From Cohaesibacter gelatinilyticus (GTDB lineage: Bacteria; Pseudomonadota; Alphaproteobacteria; Rhizobiales; Cohaesibacteraceae): a stretch of 64,000 bases of DNA. The position numbers and the translations under genes were made by a program. Below, one piece after another: positions 26,980-36,211 of the stretch. Below the pieces are notes generated by a model. It saw nothing but the letters and a program-made list of their open reading frames with translations. It was not told where the DNA came from and ran no database searches. The stretch is from positions 248,001-312,000 of the forward strand of contig NZ_OBEL01000006.1 of assembly GCF_900215605.1 (NCBI RefSeq). The letters are read 5' to 3'. Position 1 is the first letter of the stretch, and every line of letters starts with the position of its first letter.

Positions 26980-26997
26980 ATACTAGAAACCTAGTAT
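26980..26997. promoter_or_regulatory. Second lux-box-like palindrome, before the 58-residue gene
   Basis: ATACTAG and CTAGTAT pair perfectly around AAAC. Over 20 bases it matches the element before luxI at 15 positions, including AATACTA and CCTAGTAT, with the same spacing. Flanking CTCAA and TTGAG extend the symmetry. It faces the small gene on the minus strand; there is no gene on the plus strand for 540 bases. Confidence 0.65.
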
Positions 26998-27003
26998 ATT
27001 GAG

Positions 27004-27539
27004 AGATCGCCCTGTGGATAAGTATATTTCCAAACCTTCTCGCCGGATACCCAGTCAGTTTAATACCGATTTTTTTCTTCCATATCAAATACTTACCTTT
27101 CATCTCTTTTCATTCTTCCCACTAAAGAAGATGGTCAGTCCGTCCCATCAAGTACCGACATCTGACACCTTGCCCTGGATCCGAATGGTTGCATTCTCAA
27201 AAAGCTGCTGATATCACACGCATCCAGCTCATACCGGATCAAACGAAATCCGAGAGCAAATCTGGCGCAATAATTTTGAACTTGATGCCCGATGACCGAC
27301 TTTGAAAATGGAGGGTGCCACATGCCTTATGCTGTTGAGCGTGCCCAAGAGGCCGCAAACTGATCTGAACCGACATCCCGGTTCACTCAGCCTCTGGCGC
27401 AAATTTTTCTGTCAAACACTGACCAAATACCTATCAGGGTAATTCTGACCTGCTTTTGCAAGTCCAAAGATCCCTGACAAGCACGTCTGTTTGACATCTA
27501 TTTGCGCACACCAAAAGACATTTTCAAAGGACCTCTTCA
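27004..27539. other. Gene-free stretch between the quorum locus and rtcB
   Basis: No open frame here looks like a protein, and no RNA gene or clear palindrome is visible. A T-rich part lies near 27070-27125. It must hold the rtcB promoter. The last 60 bases before the rtcB start (CAAAGGACCTCTTCA) provide a fair ribosome-binding site. Confidence 0.5.
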
Positions 27540-28739
27540 ATGGGCACTCCTGATTTGAATGCCGCAGCATCACGCATGGATGCTGCTGACATTCAGCATT
27601 TTTATTCTTCTCGATCATGGATCGAGGGATCAGCACTTGAGCAGTTAGAACAAGTCGCCAGCCTGCAAGGCATGCAGAAGCTGGCAGCATTTCCTGATTT
27701 ACATCCGGGCAAATATGGACCGGTTGGCTGCGCAATGTTGTCTTCAAACCTGTATCCGCAACTCATCAGCAATGACATTGGTTGCGGCATGTCGCTCTTT
27801 GTGCTGGATCTACCATCCCGCAAAATCAAAATAGACAAGTCAGCCAATCAATTGGCCAAATTGGACCAGACTGCAAGTAACGCTGCGAAACAGAATACCA
27901 ACCATCTGGAGGCAAACGGACTTTCTGCCACACTACATCCAGGCACACTCGGCACGATCGGCGGCGGTAATCATTTTTGCGAACTGCAGATGGTTGATCA
28001 CATCGAGAATTCAGACTTGGCAACAAAAGCGGGTCTCGACAGTCATCAATCTTGCTTGCTTGTGCATTCCGGATCTCGCAGCCTCGGCACCGAAGTCTTT
28101 GCATCCATCTTGCAAAAACAAGCTCTGACTGAGGCAGAAGCAAACACCTATATGGCCCTACATGATCAGGCGGTTCGTTGGGCCAAACTCAATCGGCAAT
28201 TGATTGCGGAACGGGCTGCCAGCCTGTTGCGCTGTGACTGCAAATTGATCTCGGACTCGCCGCACAATTTGGTGGAGGTCATTGAGAACATGGATGGAAG
28301 TCGATCGTTCCTTCATCGCAAAGGAGCAGCCAAAGCCGACATGGTCTTTGCGCCTTTGGCTGGCTCTCGTGATGCTTTGAGCTATCTGGTGCATCCAACT
28401 GGACGTGATGACAATGCTCTTGCTTCTCTCGCCCATGGAGCAGGCCGAAAATACAATCGCAGTTCCATGCATGGGCGCATCACTCGCAAGAGATCGGTCC
28501 GGGATGCTCTGATACACACATCTTTTGGTGGGCGTGTCATTTGCGAGGATAGCCAATTGCTCATTGAGGAAGCCCCGCAGGCATACAAGGATGCTGGCCA
28601 TGTCCTGAAGGATCTGACAGATCTGCACCTGATTGAACCAGTTATGTCCTTCAAACCGTTGGTGACGTTCAAGAAATCATCCAGCGTTTCATCAAGCAAG
28701 AAGAGCTTTAACTCCAAACATCGGAGATACAAAAGATGA
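27540..28739 (+). CDS. rtcB: RtcB-family RNA ligase (RtcB2 type, PrfH-linked)
   Basis: GTP/Mn-dependent RNA ligase of 399 residues, which joins 2',3'-cyclic phosphate or 3'-phosphate ends to 5'-OH ends. Key residues are visible: Asp79 and Cys82 in NDIGCGM, Asn144/His145 in GGGNHFCEL, His176 in HSGSRSLG, His242 in SPHNLVE, Arg260/Lys261 in LHRKGA, and the guanylylated His299 in LAHGAGRKYN. It is shorter than E. coli RtcB1 (408) and overlaps prfH by 4 bases (ATGA). The rtcB-prfH pair is known as a ribosome repair module that reseals cleaved 16S rRNA in the decoding centre. Confidence 0.92.
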   Translation: MGTPDLNAAASRMDAADIQHFYSSRSWIEGSALEQLEQVASLQGMQKLAAFPDLHPGKYGPVGCAMLSSNLYPQLISNDIGCGMSLFVLDLPSRKIKIDKSANQLAKLDQTASNAAKQNTNHLEANGLSATLHPGTLGTIGGGNHFCELQMVDHIENSDLATKAGLDSHQSCLLVHSGSRSLGTEVFASILQKQALTEAEANTYMALHDQAVRWAKLNRQLIAERAASLLRCDCKLISDSPHNLVEVIENMDGSRSFLHRKGAAKADMVFAPLAGSRDALSYLVHPTGRDDNALASLAHGAGRKYNRSSMHGRITRKRSVRDALIHTSFGGRVICEDSQLLIEEAPQAYKDAGHVLKDLTDLHLIEPVMSFKPLVTFKKSSSVSSSKKSFNSKHRRYKR

Positions 28740-29362
28740 TACAGCAATCAACAAGGCTTTTGGTGACCAGTGGCGACGGCCCCAGCGAATGTCAGAGGGC
28801 TGTCTCGCTTTGTCTTCAAAAAATGCAAAAAGCAGCACATGCAGCAGGTCTTGGCATTCAGATTGATACGATCAATAAGCCAGATAAGGGCTGCGTGCCT
28901 TCTGCTTTGGTCACACTGTCTGGTGGAGAAGTAACGGCTTTTCTTGCACAATGGTGTGGCACCATTCAATGGATATGCAAAAGTCCGTTTCGACCCAATC
29001 ACAAACGCCAAAACTGGTACATCGGTGTCTTTCCTCTGGCTCAGGAAGAAGAAACGACAAAGATCAGAGCGGAGGATTTGCAATATGAAACCTTCCGTGC
29101 AGGAGGTCCTGGTGGACAACATCAAAACACCACCGACAGTGCTGTGCGTCTGACACATATTCCAAGCGGAATATCGGTCATATCCAGAGATGAGCGCTCG
29201 CAACATCGCAACAAGCATCAAGCCCTGGAACGCATGAAGGCAAAATTCATCCTTCAGGAAAGCCAGAAGAAAGCAATATCCCGGCATGATCAAAACAACC
29301 TGCACAAACAGCTCGAACGCGGAAACCCTGTTCGCACTTTTCGCGGCAAAGACTTCAGGTAA
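28736..29362 (+). CDS. prfH: Peptide chain release factor homolog PrfH
   Basis: Release-factor-like protein of 208 residues, lacking the stop-codon-recognition domain of RF1/RF2. The peptidyl-hydrolysis motif is intact: Gly126-Gly127-Gln128 within RAGGPGGQHQNTTDSAVR, followed by a basic helical tail (RSQHRNKHQALERMKAKF) which is usual for this family. PrfH is thought to sense ribosomes with a cut decoding centre, release the stalled peptide and let the linked RtcB reseal the RNA. The gene starts inside the last codons of rtcB, and a strong terminator follows. Confidence 0.93.
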   Translation: MIQQSTRLLVTSGDGPSECQRAVSLCLQKMQKAAHAAGLGIQIDTINKPDKGCVPSALVTLSGGEVTAFLAQWCGTIQWICKSPFRPNHKRQNWYIGVFPLAQEEETTKIRAEDLQYETFRAGGPGGQHQNTTDSAVRLTHIPSGISVISRDERSQHRNKHQALERMKAKFILQESQKKAISRHDQNNLHKQLERGNPVRTFRGKDFR

Positions 29363-29367
29363 AACAA

Positions 29368-29401
29368 TGAATAGGCCAGCCCTTTTGAGCTGGCCTATTC
29401 A
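29368..29401. terminator. Terminator between prfH and chemoreceptor gene
   Basis: TGAATAGGCCAGC and GCTGGCCTATTCA form a perfect 13-base stem with an 8-base loop. It serves the convergent prfH and chemoreceptor genes. Confidence 0.85.
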
Positions 29402-29420
29402 TATTGCCATATTTCCCGTT

Positions 29421-31610
29421 TCAGGCAGAACGAATATCCGCAAGGAAGCGATTGATCTGATGATCAAGAGCATCAGACTGACTGGAGAGATCAGAAGCCG
29501 CCGTAAGCACCTCACCAGATGCTGAACCAGTCTCGGATACAGAATGCTGAACCGAAGTGATATTGGATGCCACATCCTGCGTACCAACGGCTGCTTCTTG
29601 CGCTGACCGGGTAATTTCTTGTGTTGAAGCATTTTGCTGTTCAACAGCGGTGGCAATCGCCAGCATGGCTTCACCCAATTGCCCGATCACACCATGAATC
29701 TCGGTAATGGCAGAAACCGAGTCATTTGTCGCAACCTGCATTGTACCAATCTGGCTGGCAATTTCTTCCGTCGCTTTTGCAGTCTGGCTTGCCAGTTCCT
29801 TGACCTCGGATGCAACAACTGCAAATCCGCGTCCTGCTTCTCCCGCCCGTGCTGCTTCAATAGTCGCATTCAAAGCCAGCAAATTGGTCTGTTCCGCAAT
29901 ATCATTGATAAGCTTGATGACATCACCAACCTTTTGAGCCATGTGAGAGAGATTTTGAACAGTCTCGGTTGCATTGGAAGTGGTGGCCTGCGCTTGTTCA
30001 GCCACCTGACGACTTTCATTCACCTGGCGATTGATTTCAGAAATGGAACTGGATAATTCCTCGGATGCCGCAGCCACTGTCTGTACATTGGCAGAGGCTT
30101 CCTCAGTCGCACTTGCAACAATAGTTGATTGCTCGGAGCTCTCCTGAGCCAGACCTGACATATTCTCGGCTGTCGACTGCATCTGGGACGCTGAGCTGGC
30201 AATACTTTCCACCACACTTTTCACGTTGGTTTCCAATTCATCAGCCATCTTCATTTGAGCCGCACGTTTTTCTGCAGCCATCTGCTTCTCTGCTTCGGCC
30301 TGCTCTGCTTCCAATCGGTTCTTGGCAATCGCATTATCTTTGAAAATTTGTGTCGCCTGCGCAATATCGCCAATCTCATCCTCGCGAGACGTACCAGTTA
30401 CTTCAATGGAGGTATCGCCATCAGCAAGACGACGCATCGCTTCTGTAATCCGGTTGAGCGGCCCACCAATGCCAGAGCCAATAAACCATGCCAGTGCAAG
30501 GCCAATAACGATCGCTCCCACAACAAAGCCAATAATCAAACTATATGTAGAACCGACGGTTTCAACATTGCTGGCTTGGCGAACTTCCATAAGCGTCTGC
30601 TCTTCCGCCTTGAATTCATCCATCAACTGGCGAAATTTATCAAAATACTGTTTTCCCCGGGCTTCAGCCACCAGATCCGCCATATCATCCATGGTCTTGG
30701 CATCACCAATTTCCCGTCTGAGCGCAATCATGGGTTCGACCACCTTTGTGCGCCAACCGTCAATGCTTTTCTTCATCTTGGCAAGCAGCGCCACTTGCTT
30801 TGGATTGTCATTGACTGTTTTGCTCAGTTTGGTAACCAGTTTATCAAAGGACTTTTGTCCAGTCGTATACGGTGCAAGAAAGTTCTCTTTACCTGACAGC
30901 AGATAACCACGCATACCAGTTTCCATATCAACTGCTGCTGCAAGAATTTTCTGTGTCTCTCCAATGACCTTGTAGGTATGTTCAACCCATTGGACACCCT
31001 TTTCAATCTGTTCTTTTGACAGGTATCCGCTATCCAACTCACGCTGAAATTCCTTCTGACGCTTGATAAGCAGAAGCTCTTCCCTATTCTGGAAAGTGGC
31101 AATCTGGTTGCGGAACTTATCAAAATAGGCTTTGCCGCGCGCTTCCCCAACCAGTTTGGAGACATCATTCATGGTCTTGGCATCGCCAATATCACGGCGC
31201 AACTGGATTTGCATTTTCGTCACATTGGACTGCCAATCCTTGAGAACAGCCCGCACCTTCTCCAGTCGCTCAACCTGCCCCGGATTATCACTCACCGTTT
31301 TCTGCAGTTCGTCAATACCTGCATAGGTTCGCTTTTCGCCCGACTTGTAAGGATCCAGAAATTCCTCCTTGCCAGCCAAAAGGTAACCCCGCATACCGGT
31401 TTCCATATCGACCGCAGAGGCCACAATGGCAGACGCATCTGCCATCACCACCCGGGTATGATCCACCCATTTGCTGGTGGTGGTGATCTTGTCTACATTG
31501 AAAAGGGAAATACCGCCTACAGCAGTCAACAAAACCAGAGGCGCACACACACCCAATAGAATTTTGCTTTTGGTTTTGAGGCTTGAAAATTTAAACCCGC
31601 CAAGTGCCAT
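29421..31610 (-). CDS. Methyl-accepting chemotaxis protein with duplicated CHASE3-like sensor
   Basis: Chemoreceptor of 729 residues. TM1 is at about 17-37; then two CHASE3-like sensor units follow in tandem (about 48-184 and 208-344), TM2 at 355-378, HAMP about 379-435 and a signalling coiled coil with [20 protein letters not shown]. The two sensor units are related at an exact 160-residue offset: [11 protein letters not shown] at 68-78 and 228-238, IGDAKTM at 141 and 301, and ARGK-x-YFDKFR at 157 and 317. CHASE3 domains are extracytoplasmic sensors of unknown ligands. The receptor stands alone, with a 330-base AT-rich upstream gap. Confidence 0.92.
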   Translation of the reverse strand: MALGGFKFSSLKTKSKILLGVCAPLVLLTAVGGISLFNVDKITTTSKWVDHTRVVMADASAIVASAVDMETGMRGYLLAGKEEFLDPYKSGEKRTYAGIDELQKTVSDNPGQVERLEKVRAVLKDWQSNVTKMQIQLRRDIGDAKTMNDVSKLVGEARGKAYFDKFRNQIATFQNREELLLIKRQKEFQRELDSGYLSKEQIEKGVQWVEHTYKVIGETQKILAAAVDMETGMRGYLLSGKENFLAPYTTGQKSFDKLVTKLSKTVNDNPKQVALLAKMKKSIDGWRTKVVEPMIALRREIGDAKTMDDMADLVAEARGKQYFDKFRQLMDEFKAEEQTLMEVRQASNVETVGSTYSLIIGFVVGAIVIGLALAWFIGSGIGGPLNRITEAMRRLADGDTSIEVTGTSREDEIGDIAQATQIFKDNAIAKNRLEAEQAEAEKQMAAEKRAAQMKMADELETNVKSVVESIASSASQMQSTAENMSGLAQESSEQSTIVASATEEASANVQTVAAASEELSSSISEINRQVNESRQVAEQAQATTSNATETVQNLSHMAQKVGDVIKLINDIAEQTNLLALNATIEAARAGEAGRGFAVVASEVKELASQTAKATEEIASQIGTMQVATNDSVSAITEIHGVIGQLGEAMLAIATAVEQQNASTQEITRSAQEAAVGTQDVASNITSVQHSVSETGSASGEVLTAASDLSSQSDALDHQINRFLADIRSA

Positions 31611-31944
31611 ATCTCGCTCCCACTGCCTATCAAAATGTCCATCGATGAACAGACATCACTGGGAGGGTAAGGCACATCACACCAGTGATGATAAGTTCAG
31701 GTCGTAAGTCCTGAGAGAAAGTTATGATTAACTAATTAATAAGCCGCTAATATGCAGCCAGTTTCCGCAAATGCTTGCTGATCTTGACAAAAATTCCAAG
31801 TAATTCTTAAGAATTTTTAGGCAAGCATGAAGAAAAAAAGAAAAATCAAAAATAAATAAGCATAAATACTTATAAAATCAACAATAGACACAAAGAGAAA
31901 ATAAACTGAAGTGAACAATCAACTGATAATATCAATATGAGAAT
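31611..31944. other. AT-rich gap upstream of the chemoreceptor gene
   Basis: No protein or RNA gene is evident. The sequence becomes very AT-rich around 31720-31945, and must carry the chemoreceptor promoter. It also covers the 3' flank of the dCMP deaminase gene; no strong terminator hairpin is seen. Confidence 0.5.
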
Positions 31945-32385
31945 TCACCTTAAAATTGCAATTTCAATACCACAATCCTCGAGGATTTGCTCACTTCTAG
32001 TCGTATCAAAACGGGCAGCAATACCATCATTATGACGCCAGATCACTCGAGCGACACCAAGCTGGGCAAGGTTTTTTGCACACTCCTTGCACGGCGGATG
32101 AGTGATATAAACACTAAACCCCTTTATCGGCTCATGGGCGGAAAAAGCAGCATTCATTTCCGCATGAATCACGCGATCATATTTCTCGGACCGATCTTCA
32201 TAATGGTCAGGCACATCCGCCATACGGCGCGGAAAGCCGTTATAGCCGACGGCAGCAATGGTCTTGTCCGGACGACAGATTGCAGCCCCCACTTTGGTGG
32301 ATGGATCGCGGCTACGTTTGGCTGCCTGCTCTGCAAACCCCATCATCCATTCATCAAATCCCGGCCGCATGAACGTCTCCATCAT
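31945..32385 (-). CDS. Deoxycytidylate (dCMP) deaminase family protein
   Basis: Zinc cytidine/deoxycytidylate deaminase of 146 residues, expected to convert dCMP to dUMP for dTTP synthesis. The zinc site is complete: His74-Ala75-Glu76 in VIHAEMNA and Cys99/Cys102 in HPPCKECA. An N-terminal segment DPSTKVGAAI and the YNGFPRRM loop match dCMP deaminases of the ComEB group. Translation may begin at 32385 or, with a better GGAG spacing, at the ATG at 32370. Its neighbours do not suggest a phage origin. A nucleotide-scavenging role is equally possible. Confidence 0.85.
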   Translation of the reverse strand: MMETFMRPGFDEWMMGFAEQAAKRSRDPSTKVGAAICRPDKTIAAVGYNGFPRRMADVPDHYEDRSEKYDRVIHAEMNAAFSAHEPIKGFSVYITHPPCKECAKNLAQLGVARVIWRHNDGIAARFDTTRSEQILEDCGIEIAILR

Positions 32386-32642
32386 TTCTTGACTGGCAAG
32401 CCCACATATCGCGCTCGTGCCTCAACTCAAACTAAGGCACAATAGCTCGCAGGAAAAGCTGGAAACTCAGCGTTCGTCAGACGGGAGACAAAAATCAATC
32501 AGAAATCCGGTAAACAATTGGAATTGAATGAATTTTCTCTATAAAGCAGATCATCTTCAGAAACAATAGCTACACATGTTCCCGTTGCCGTTAGGTCACC
32601 ACATCACTAGCGTCGATATTTTACGCAACCGGGACAGTCAGT

Positions 32643-32981
32643 ATGACAACAAAACGAGCCAAAATAATTGGTGCGGGCCTGCTGGGGCTTGCAGCTTTGA
32701 CAACCACCATACCAGCAGCACAAGCGCGTCAGTATTTTCTGGTAATTCATACCGCCAATGCAACAGGTTTTTCTACCAAAAGTGAATGTGAACGCCACGC
32801 CAGCAGCACCTATGGATGTCGTTTGGGATTGGCAGGTAAATATTGCAGCGGCACCGATGTCTTCGTAAACAACCGGGTTGCTGACATGATGGTACAAAAT
32901 TATCGAGCAAAAAGAAAAATCATCGTGCGTTACAAAAATTCCAACGGAAGTTTCGGCAGCCGAATTTGCAGTTTCAATTGA
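32643..32981 (+). CDS. Small secreted protein, unknown function
   Basis: 112 residues, family not recognised. A signal peptide is clear (KRAKIIGAGLLGLAALTTT, then PAAQA-R, cleavage near residue 29). The mature part is about 83 residues with four cysteines (near 49, 59, 68 and 109) that could form two disulfides, and it ends in SRICSFN. Basic residues dominate the last third. It has its own promoter gap on the left and the repeated terminator at 33032 on the right. Expression and role are unknown. Confidence 0.65.
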   Translation: MTTKRAKIIGAGLLGLAALTTTIPAAQARQYFLVIHTANATGFSTKSECERHASSTYGCRLGLAGKYCSGTDVFVNNRVADMMVQNYRAKRKIIVRYKNSNGSFGSRICSFN

Positions 32982-33031
32982 GCATCATCAGTCACAATAA
33001 AATCAAGACATGAACAATAGCTGACACGATT

Positions 33032-33068
33032 AAAGCGCGAGGAGCATGGCCCATCGCGCTTTTTTTTT
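33032..33068. terminator. Terminator, one copy of a repeated hairpin
   Basis: AAAGCGCGA pairs with TCGCGCTTT and is followed by nine T. It serves the small secreted gene and, on the other strand, the convergent ABC operon. A near copy with the same asymmetric centre lies at 37901. Confidence 0.85.
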
Positions 33069-33132
33069 CGCAGTATCCCACGTAAAGAAACTGCATGGTT
33101 TCCAGAACCAAAAGACGTCCAAAAAGTGCGCC

Positions 33133-33993
33133 TTATGATTTTTTCTTGTCTTGCTGCACAAAGATGGAAATAAACGCAAGCGTTGCCGAGATAAGAATGA
33201 GGAGGAGCGACACAGCATTCAATGCTGGTGTTGAGCCCTGTTTCAATCGATCAAACATTGTAATCGTCAGAGGTGAATCTGAGCCCGTCAACATCAATGT
33301 CGTGTTGAAGTTTTCAAACGACATGAGGAAACAGATGATCCCTGCCCCGATCAAGGCAGGCTTTAAAAATGGAATAGTGATCGTTCGGACCGCTTCCAGT
33401 TTGGTTGCCCCCAGATTCAGCGCTGCCTCCTCCAAGCTGATGTCGAACTTCCGTAAACGTGCAGATATAACCAAGGTGGTAATCGTCGTTACAAATGCGA
33501 ACTGCCCCATTATCACCAGCACAAGACCGGGGCGTAACGCCTCAATCTCGTATCCCCATACATCCTCTACATTGTTTACAATCGAGTTTGCAAAAATAAG
33601 GATCGAGATACCAAGAATGACACCGGGAATGACAAGAGGCGTCAGTGCCAGAACATAGAGAAGGTTCTTGCCCGGAAAATTTGTACGCTCAAACAGGAAC
33701 GCATTGCAGGTGCCAACAAACAGCGACAACGCAGTCACCCAGAGCGCAATAAAGGCAGAATAGCCAAAACTTTCAAGCAGTGCTCCATCATTGAAAACAC
33801 CCAAACGTGGTTCGACATCACCAACAAACCAATCCAGTGTGAAGCCTTCCCAAGGCATTGATGGAAACAGGCTGTCATTGAAAGCAAATACGCCAACGAC
33901 AATCAAAGGGGCCGCCAGATAGATGAAGAACACTGCAACATAGGCTTGATACAGACGGATGCCTGCTTTTGGTTGTGGAATTGACGGTATCAT
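33133..33993 (-). CDS. ABC transporter permease, PotC/PotI type
   Basis: Inner-membrane permease of 286 residues with about six transmembrane helices. The BPD motif for ATPase docking is at EEAALNLGATKLEAVRTITI-P, typical of the spermidine/putrescine group. It is the last gene of a four-gene operon: binding protein, ATPase, PotB-like permease and this one. Substrate is probably a polyamine or related amine, by family resemblance only. Nine bases separate it from the upstream permease gene. Its stop lies 65 bases from the repeated terminator. Confidence 0.9.
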   Translation of the reverse strand: MIPSIPQPKAGIRLYQAYVAVFFIYLAAPLIVVGVFAFNDSLFPSMPWEGFTLDWFVGDVEPRLGVFNDGALLESFGYSAFIALWVTALSLFVGTCNAFLFERTNFPGKNLLYVLALTPLVIPGVILGISILIFANSIVNNVEDVWGYEIEALRPGLVLVIMGQFAFVTTITTLVISARLRKFDISLEEAALNLGATKLEAVRTITIPFLKPALIGAGIICFLMSFENFNTTLMLTGSDSPLTITMFDRLKQGSTPALNAVSLLLILISATLAFISIFVQQDKKKS

Positions 33994-34002
33994 CGCTGCC
34001 TC

Positions 34003-34875
34003 CTACTTCACGGTATCTGCAAGGGTCTGTCGGCTTAACTTGAGACCAGCCCAGACGATGAGTGACGATAGAATGAGCAACATGAAGCCAAATGCCGAAC
34101 CAGACTCCCAATTGAAGCGCGTGATAAACTGATTGTAGATCTGTTCCGTAAACCACAGACTATCCTTGCCACCCAGCAGGGTCGGGGTGAGGTAATTGCC
34201 CAACGTCAGCATGAAGACAACAATACAGCCTGAAGCAATGCCCGGCATGGCATGTGGGATAACGATATCACGCAGGATCGTGAAACCATTCCCACCCAGA
34301 TCATAGCCTGCCTCTATAAGGCTATCATCCAATGTATCAAGCACTGTAACTAGCGGCACAACCATGAACAACATCGATGTATAAACAAGCCCGGTCATGA
34401 GTGACGCATCATTATAGAGCATCTCAACCGGCCCGGAAACCAAACCGGACCATTGCAAGAAGGAACTAATGACGCCGCTTTCACGCAACAGGATCATCCA
34501 CCCGAATGTACGCACCAATTCCGATACCCAGAAAGGCAAAAGGCAGGCCAGAAAGAGCGTTGCCCGAATTTTTCCCTTCGCAATCTTTGCGATATAGTAG
34601 GAAATCGGAAAACCGACGATTAACGTGATGAAAGTCGCCAAAATTGACATCACCGCCGTACGCAGGAAGGTATTCCAATAAAGCGGTTCCGTGAAAAATT
34701 CGACATAATTTTGCAGACTGAAGGCATATTCCCGATAGCCGAGCTTTTCCCGCAGCGAGACGATCAGAAGATCGACATGCGGCAACATGATCAGAAAAAC
34801 CAACCAGATCAGCAATGGCAACATCAAAAGCAAAGTGCTTGCCTTGAAAGCCGTTTTGGTGGAAGAAGTCATCAC
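34003..34875 (-). CDS. ABC transporter permease, PotB/PotH type
   Basis: Inner-membrane permease of 290 residues with six predicted helices. Family blocks are visible: YYIAKIAKGKIRATLFLACL and the ATPase-docking segment EAGYDLGGNGFTILRDIVIP. It pairs with the PotC-like permease to form the channel. It starts 14 bases after the ATPase stop codon. It belongs to the polyamine/opine/iron-type uptake family. Confidence 0.9.
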   Translation of the reverse strand: MMTSSTKTAFKASTLLLMLPLLIWLVFLIMLPHVDLLIVSLREKLGYREYAFSLQNYVEFFTEPLYWNTFLRTAVMSILATFITLIVGFPISYYIAKIAKGKIRATLFLACLLPFWVSELVRTFGWMILLRESGVISSFLQWSGLVSGPVEMLYNDASLMTGLVYTSMLFMVVPLVTVLDTLDDSLIEAGYDLGGNGFTILRDIVIPHAMPGIASGCIVVFMLTLGNYLTPTLLGGKDSLWFTEQIYNQFITRFNWESGSAFGFMLLILSSLIVWAGLKLSRQTLADTVK

Positions 34876-34889
34876 CTTTTCCTCATGCT

Positions 34890-36020
34890 TTACGATGCCT
34901 GCAATTGCTTGGAATAGGCGCGAGATTTTTCAATCTTCCATGTCAGTTGGACCATTTCTCCGCTGGCCAGATCTGAAAATGCACCAGTCTGTGGCAGGGT
35001 AACCAGAACCTTGTGACCACTCTGCTCGTCAATCACCTCGACACGACTATTGGCCCCATCGAAGAAAAGATTGGTGACACGACCAACGAAATTGTTCTGA
35101 CCATCCTCAAAATGCGTGATGTTGCTTTCTCCATCTGATCGTTCAATCGAAATGGCTTCTGGCCGGACGAACAGATCAACATCTTCGCCAGCATTCAATG
35201 GTGTGTCACTTGCTTTCCTGACAACAATTTCCCCGCCTTCATCAAGGGCAACCATAGCTTGGTCGCCTGAGACGGACTGAATACGACCCGACCAACGATT
35301 GGTATCACCAACAAAGCCTGCCACAAAAGAAGTGTGCGGATGGTAATAGAGATCTTGCGGGGTTCCAACCTGCTCGAATTTCCCATGGTTCATCACTGCG
35401 ACATGATCAGACATGACAAGAGCTTCAGACTGATCATGGGTGATGTAAACGAAGGTCGTGCCAATTTGCGCCTGCAGTTGCTTGAGCTCCACTTTCATAT
35501 GTTCGCGCAGTTTCAAATCGAGTGCGCCAAGGGGCTCATCAAGCAACAGCAAGGTTGGCTCCAGCACCAGTGAACGAGCAATGGCAACGCGCTGTCTCTG
35601 ACCGCCAGACAATTGATCAACGCTCTTCGAACCTGCATCTGGCAAGGATACCCGCTCCAATACATCCTTGACGCGATGTTCAATTTCACTGGTTGCCATT
35701 TTCCGCCGCTTCAAGCCGTAGGCAACATTCTCGGCAACGCTCATCATCGGGAACAAGGCCAGATGCTGGAACACCATATTGACCGGGCGTTTGTTGGGCG
35801 GCACTCCCAACATCGATTTCCCCTTGATGTCAAGACTGCCTGATGTCGGCTCGAGAAAACCAGCCAACATGCGCAACAATGTGGTTTTGCCGCAACCACT
35901 GGGGCCAAGAATTGAGAAAAAAGAGCCCTGTTGCACTTGTAACGAAACATTGTCTACGGCGATGAAGGAATCAAAGGTCTTGACCAGATCTCGGCATTCC
36001 AGGTCTAGCGGCTGGCTCAT
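34890..36020 (-). CDS. ABC transporter ATP-binding protein, PotA/PotG type
   Basis: Cytoplasmic ATPase of 376 residues from the ATG at 36020; an upstream start at 36122 would add 34 unlikely residues. Walker A is GPSGCGKT (residues 39-46); the signature LSGGQRQRVAIARSL and Walker B LLLLDEPLGALD follow. The C-terminal TOBE domain (about 270-365) is typical of the spermidine/putrescine branch. It energises the two permeases encoded downstream. The binding-protein gene lies upstream, separated by a hairpin at 36163-36190. Confidence 0.93.
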   Translation of the reverse strand: MSQPLDLECRDLVKTFDSFIAVDNVSLQVQQGSFFSILGPSGCGKTTLLRMLAGFLEPTSGSLDIKGKSMLGVPPNKRPVNMVFQHLALFPMMSVAENVAYGLKRRKMATSEIEHRVKDVLERVSLPDAGSKSVDQLSGGQRQRVAIARSLVLEPTLLLLDEPLGALDLKLREHMKVELKQLQAQIGTTFVYITHDQSEALVMSDHVAVMNHGKFEQVGTPQDLYYHPHTSFVAGFVGDTNRWSGRIQSVSGDQAMVALDEGGEIVVRKASDTPLNAGEDVDLFVRPEAISIERSDGESNITHFEDGQNNFVGRVTNLFFDGANSRVEVIDEQSGHKVLVTLPQTGAFSDLASGEMVQLTWKIEKSRAYSKQLQAS

Positions 36021-36162
36021 GTAGTCTTTTCCGAATTGGGCAACTGGTGTTTGAGGCGTCGTGAGTTCAGCGCAGGAGAAAACACCATGCTTTGTCTTTA
36101 AATACCAACTGATTTCAAGCATTTCAGCTGGTTCGCTTATTCTGAAGCAAGCAAACGCAAAA

Positions 36163-36190
36163 GGCTCCTTCGGGCGTTGCCCGAAGGAGC
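36163..36190. terminator. Hairpin between binding-protein and ATPase genes
   Basis: GCTCCTTCGGGC pairs with GCCCGAAGGAGC around a 3-base loop; T-rich on the minus-strand exit (CCTTTTG). It probably stops most transcripts after the binding protein so that this is made in excess over the membrane parts. Confidence 0.75.
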
Positions 36191-36211
36191 TTCTTTTATC
36201 AGGCGCGACAA

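Noticed and set aside
27135-27747. Open frames of 62-111 residues in the gap before rtcB and over its start
   Set aside because: No ribosome-binding site, no recognisable domain, and the second overlaps the secure rtcB start.
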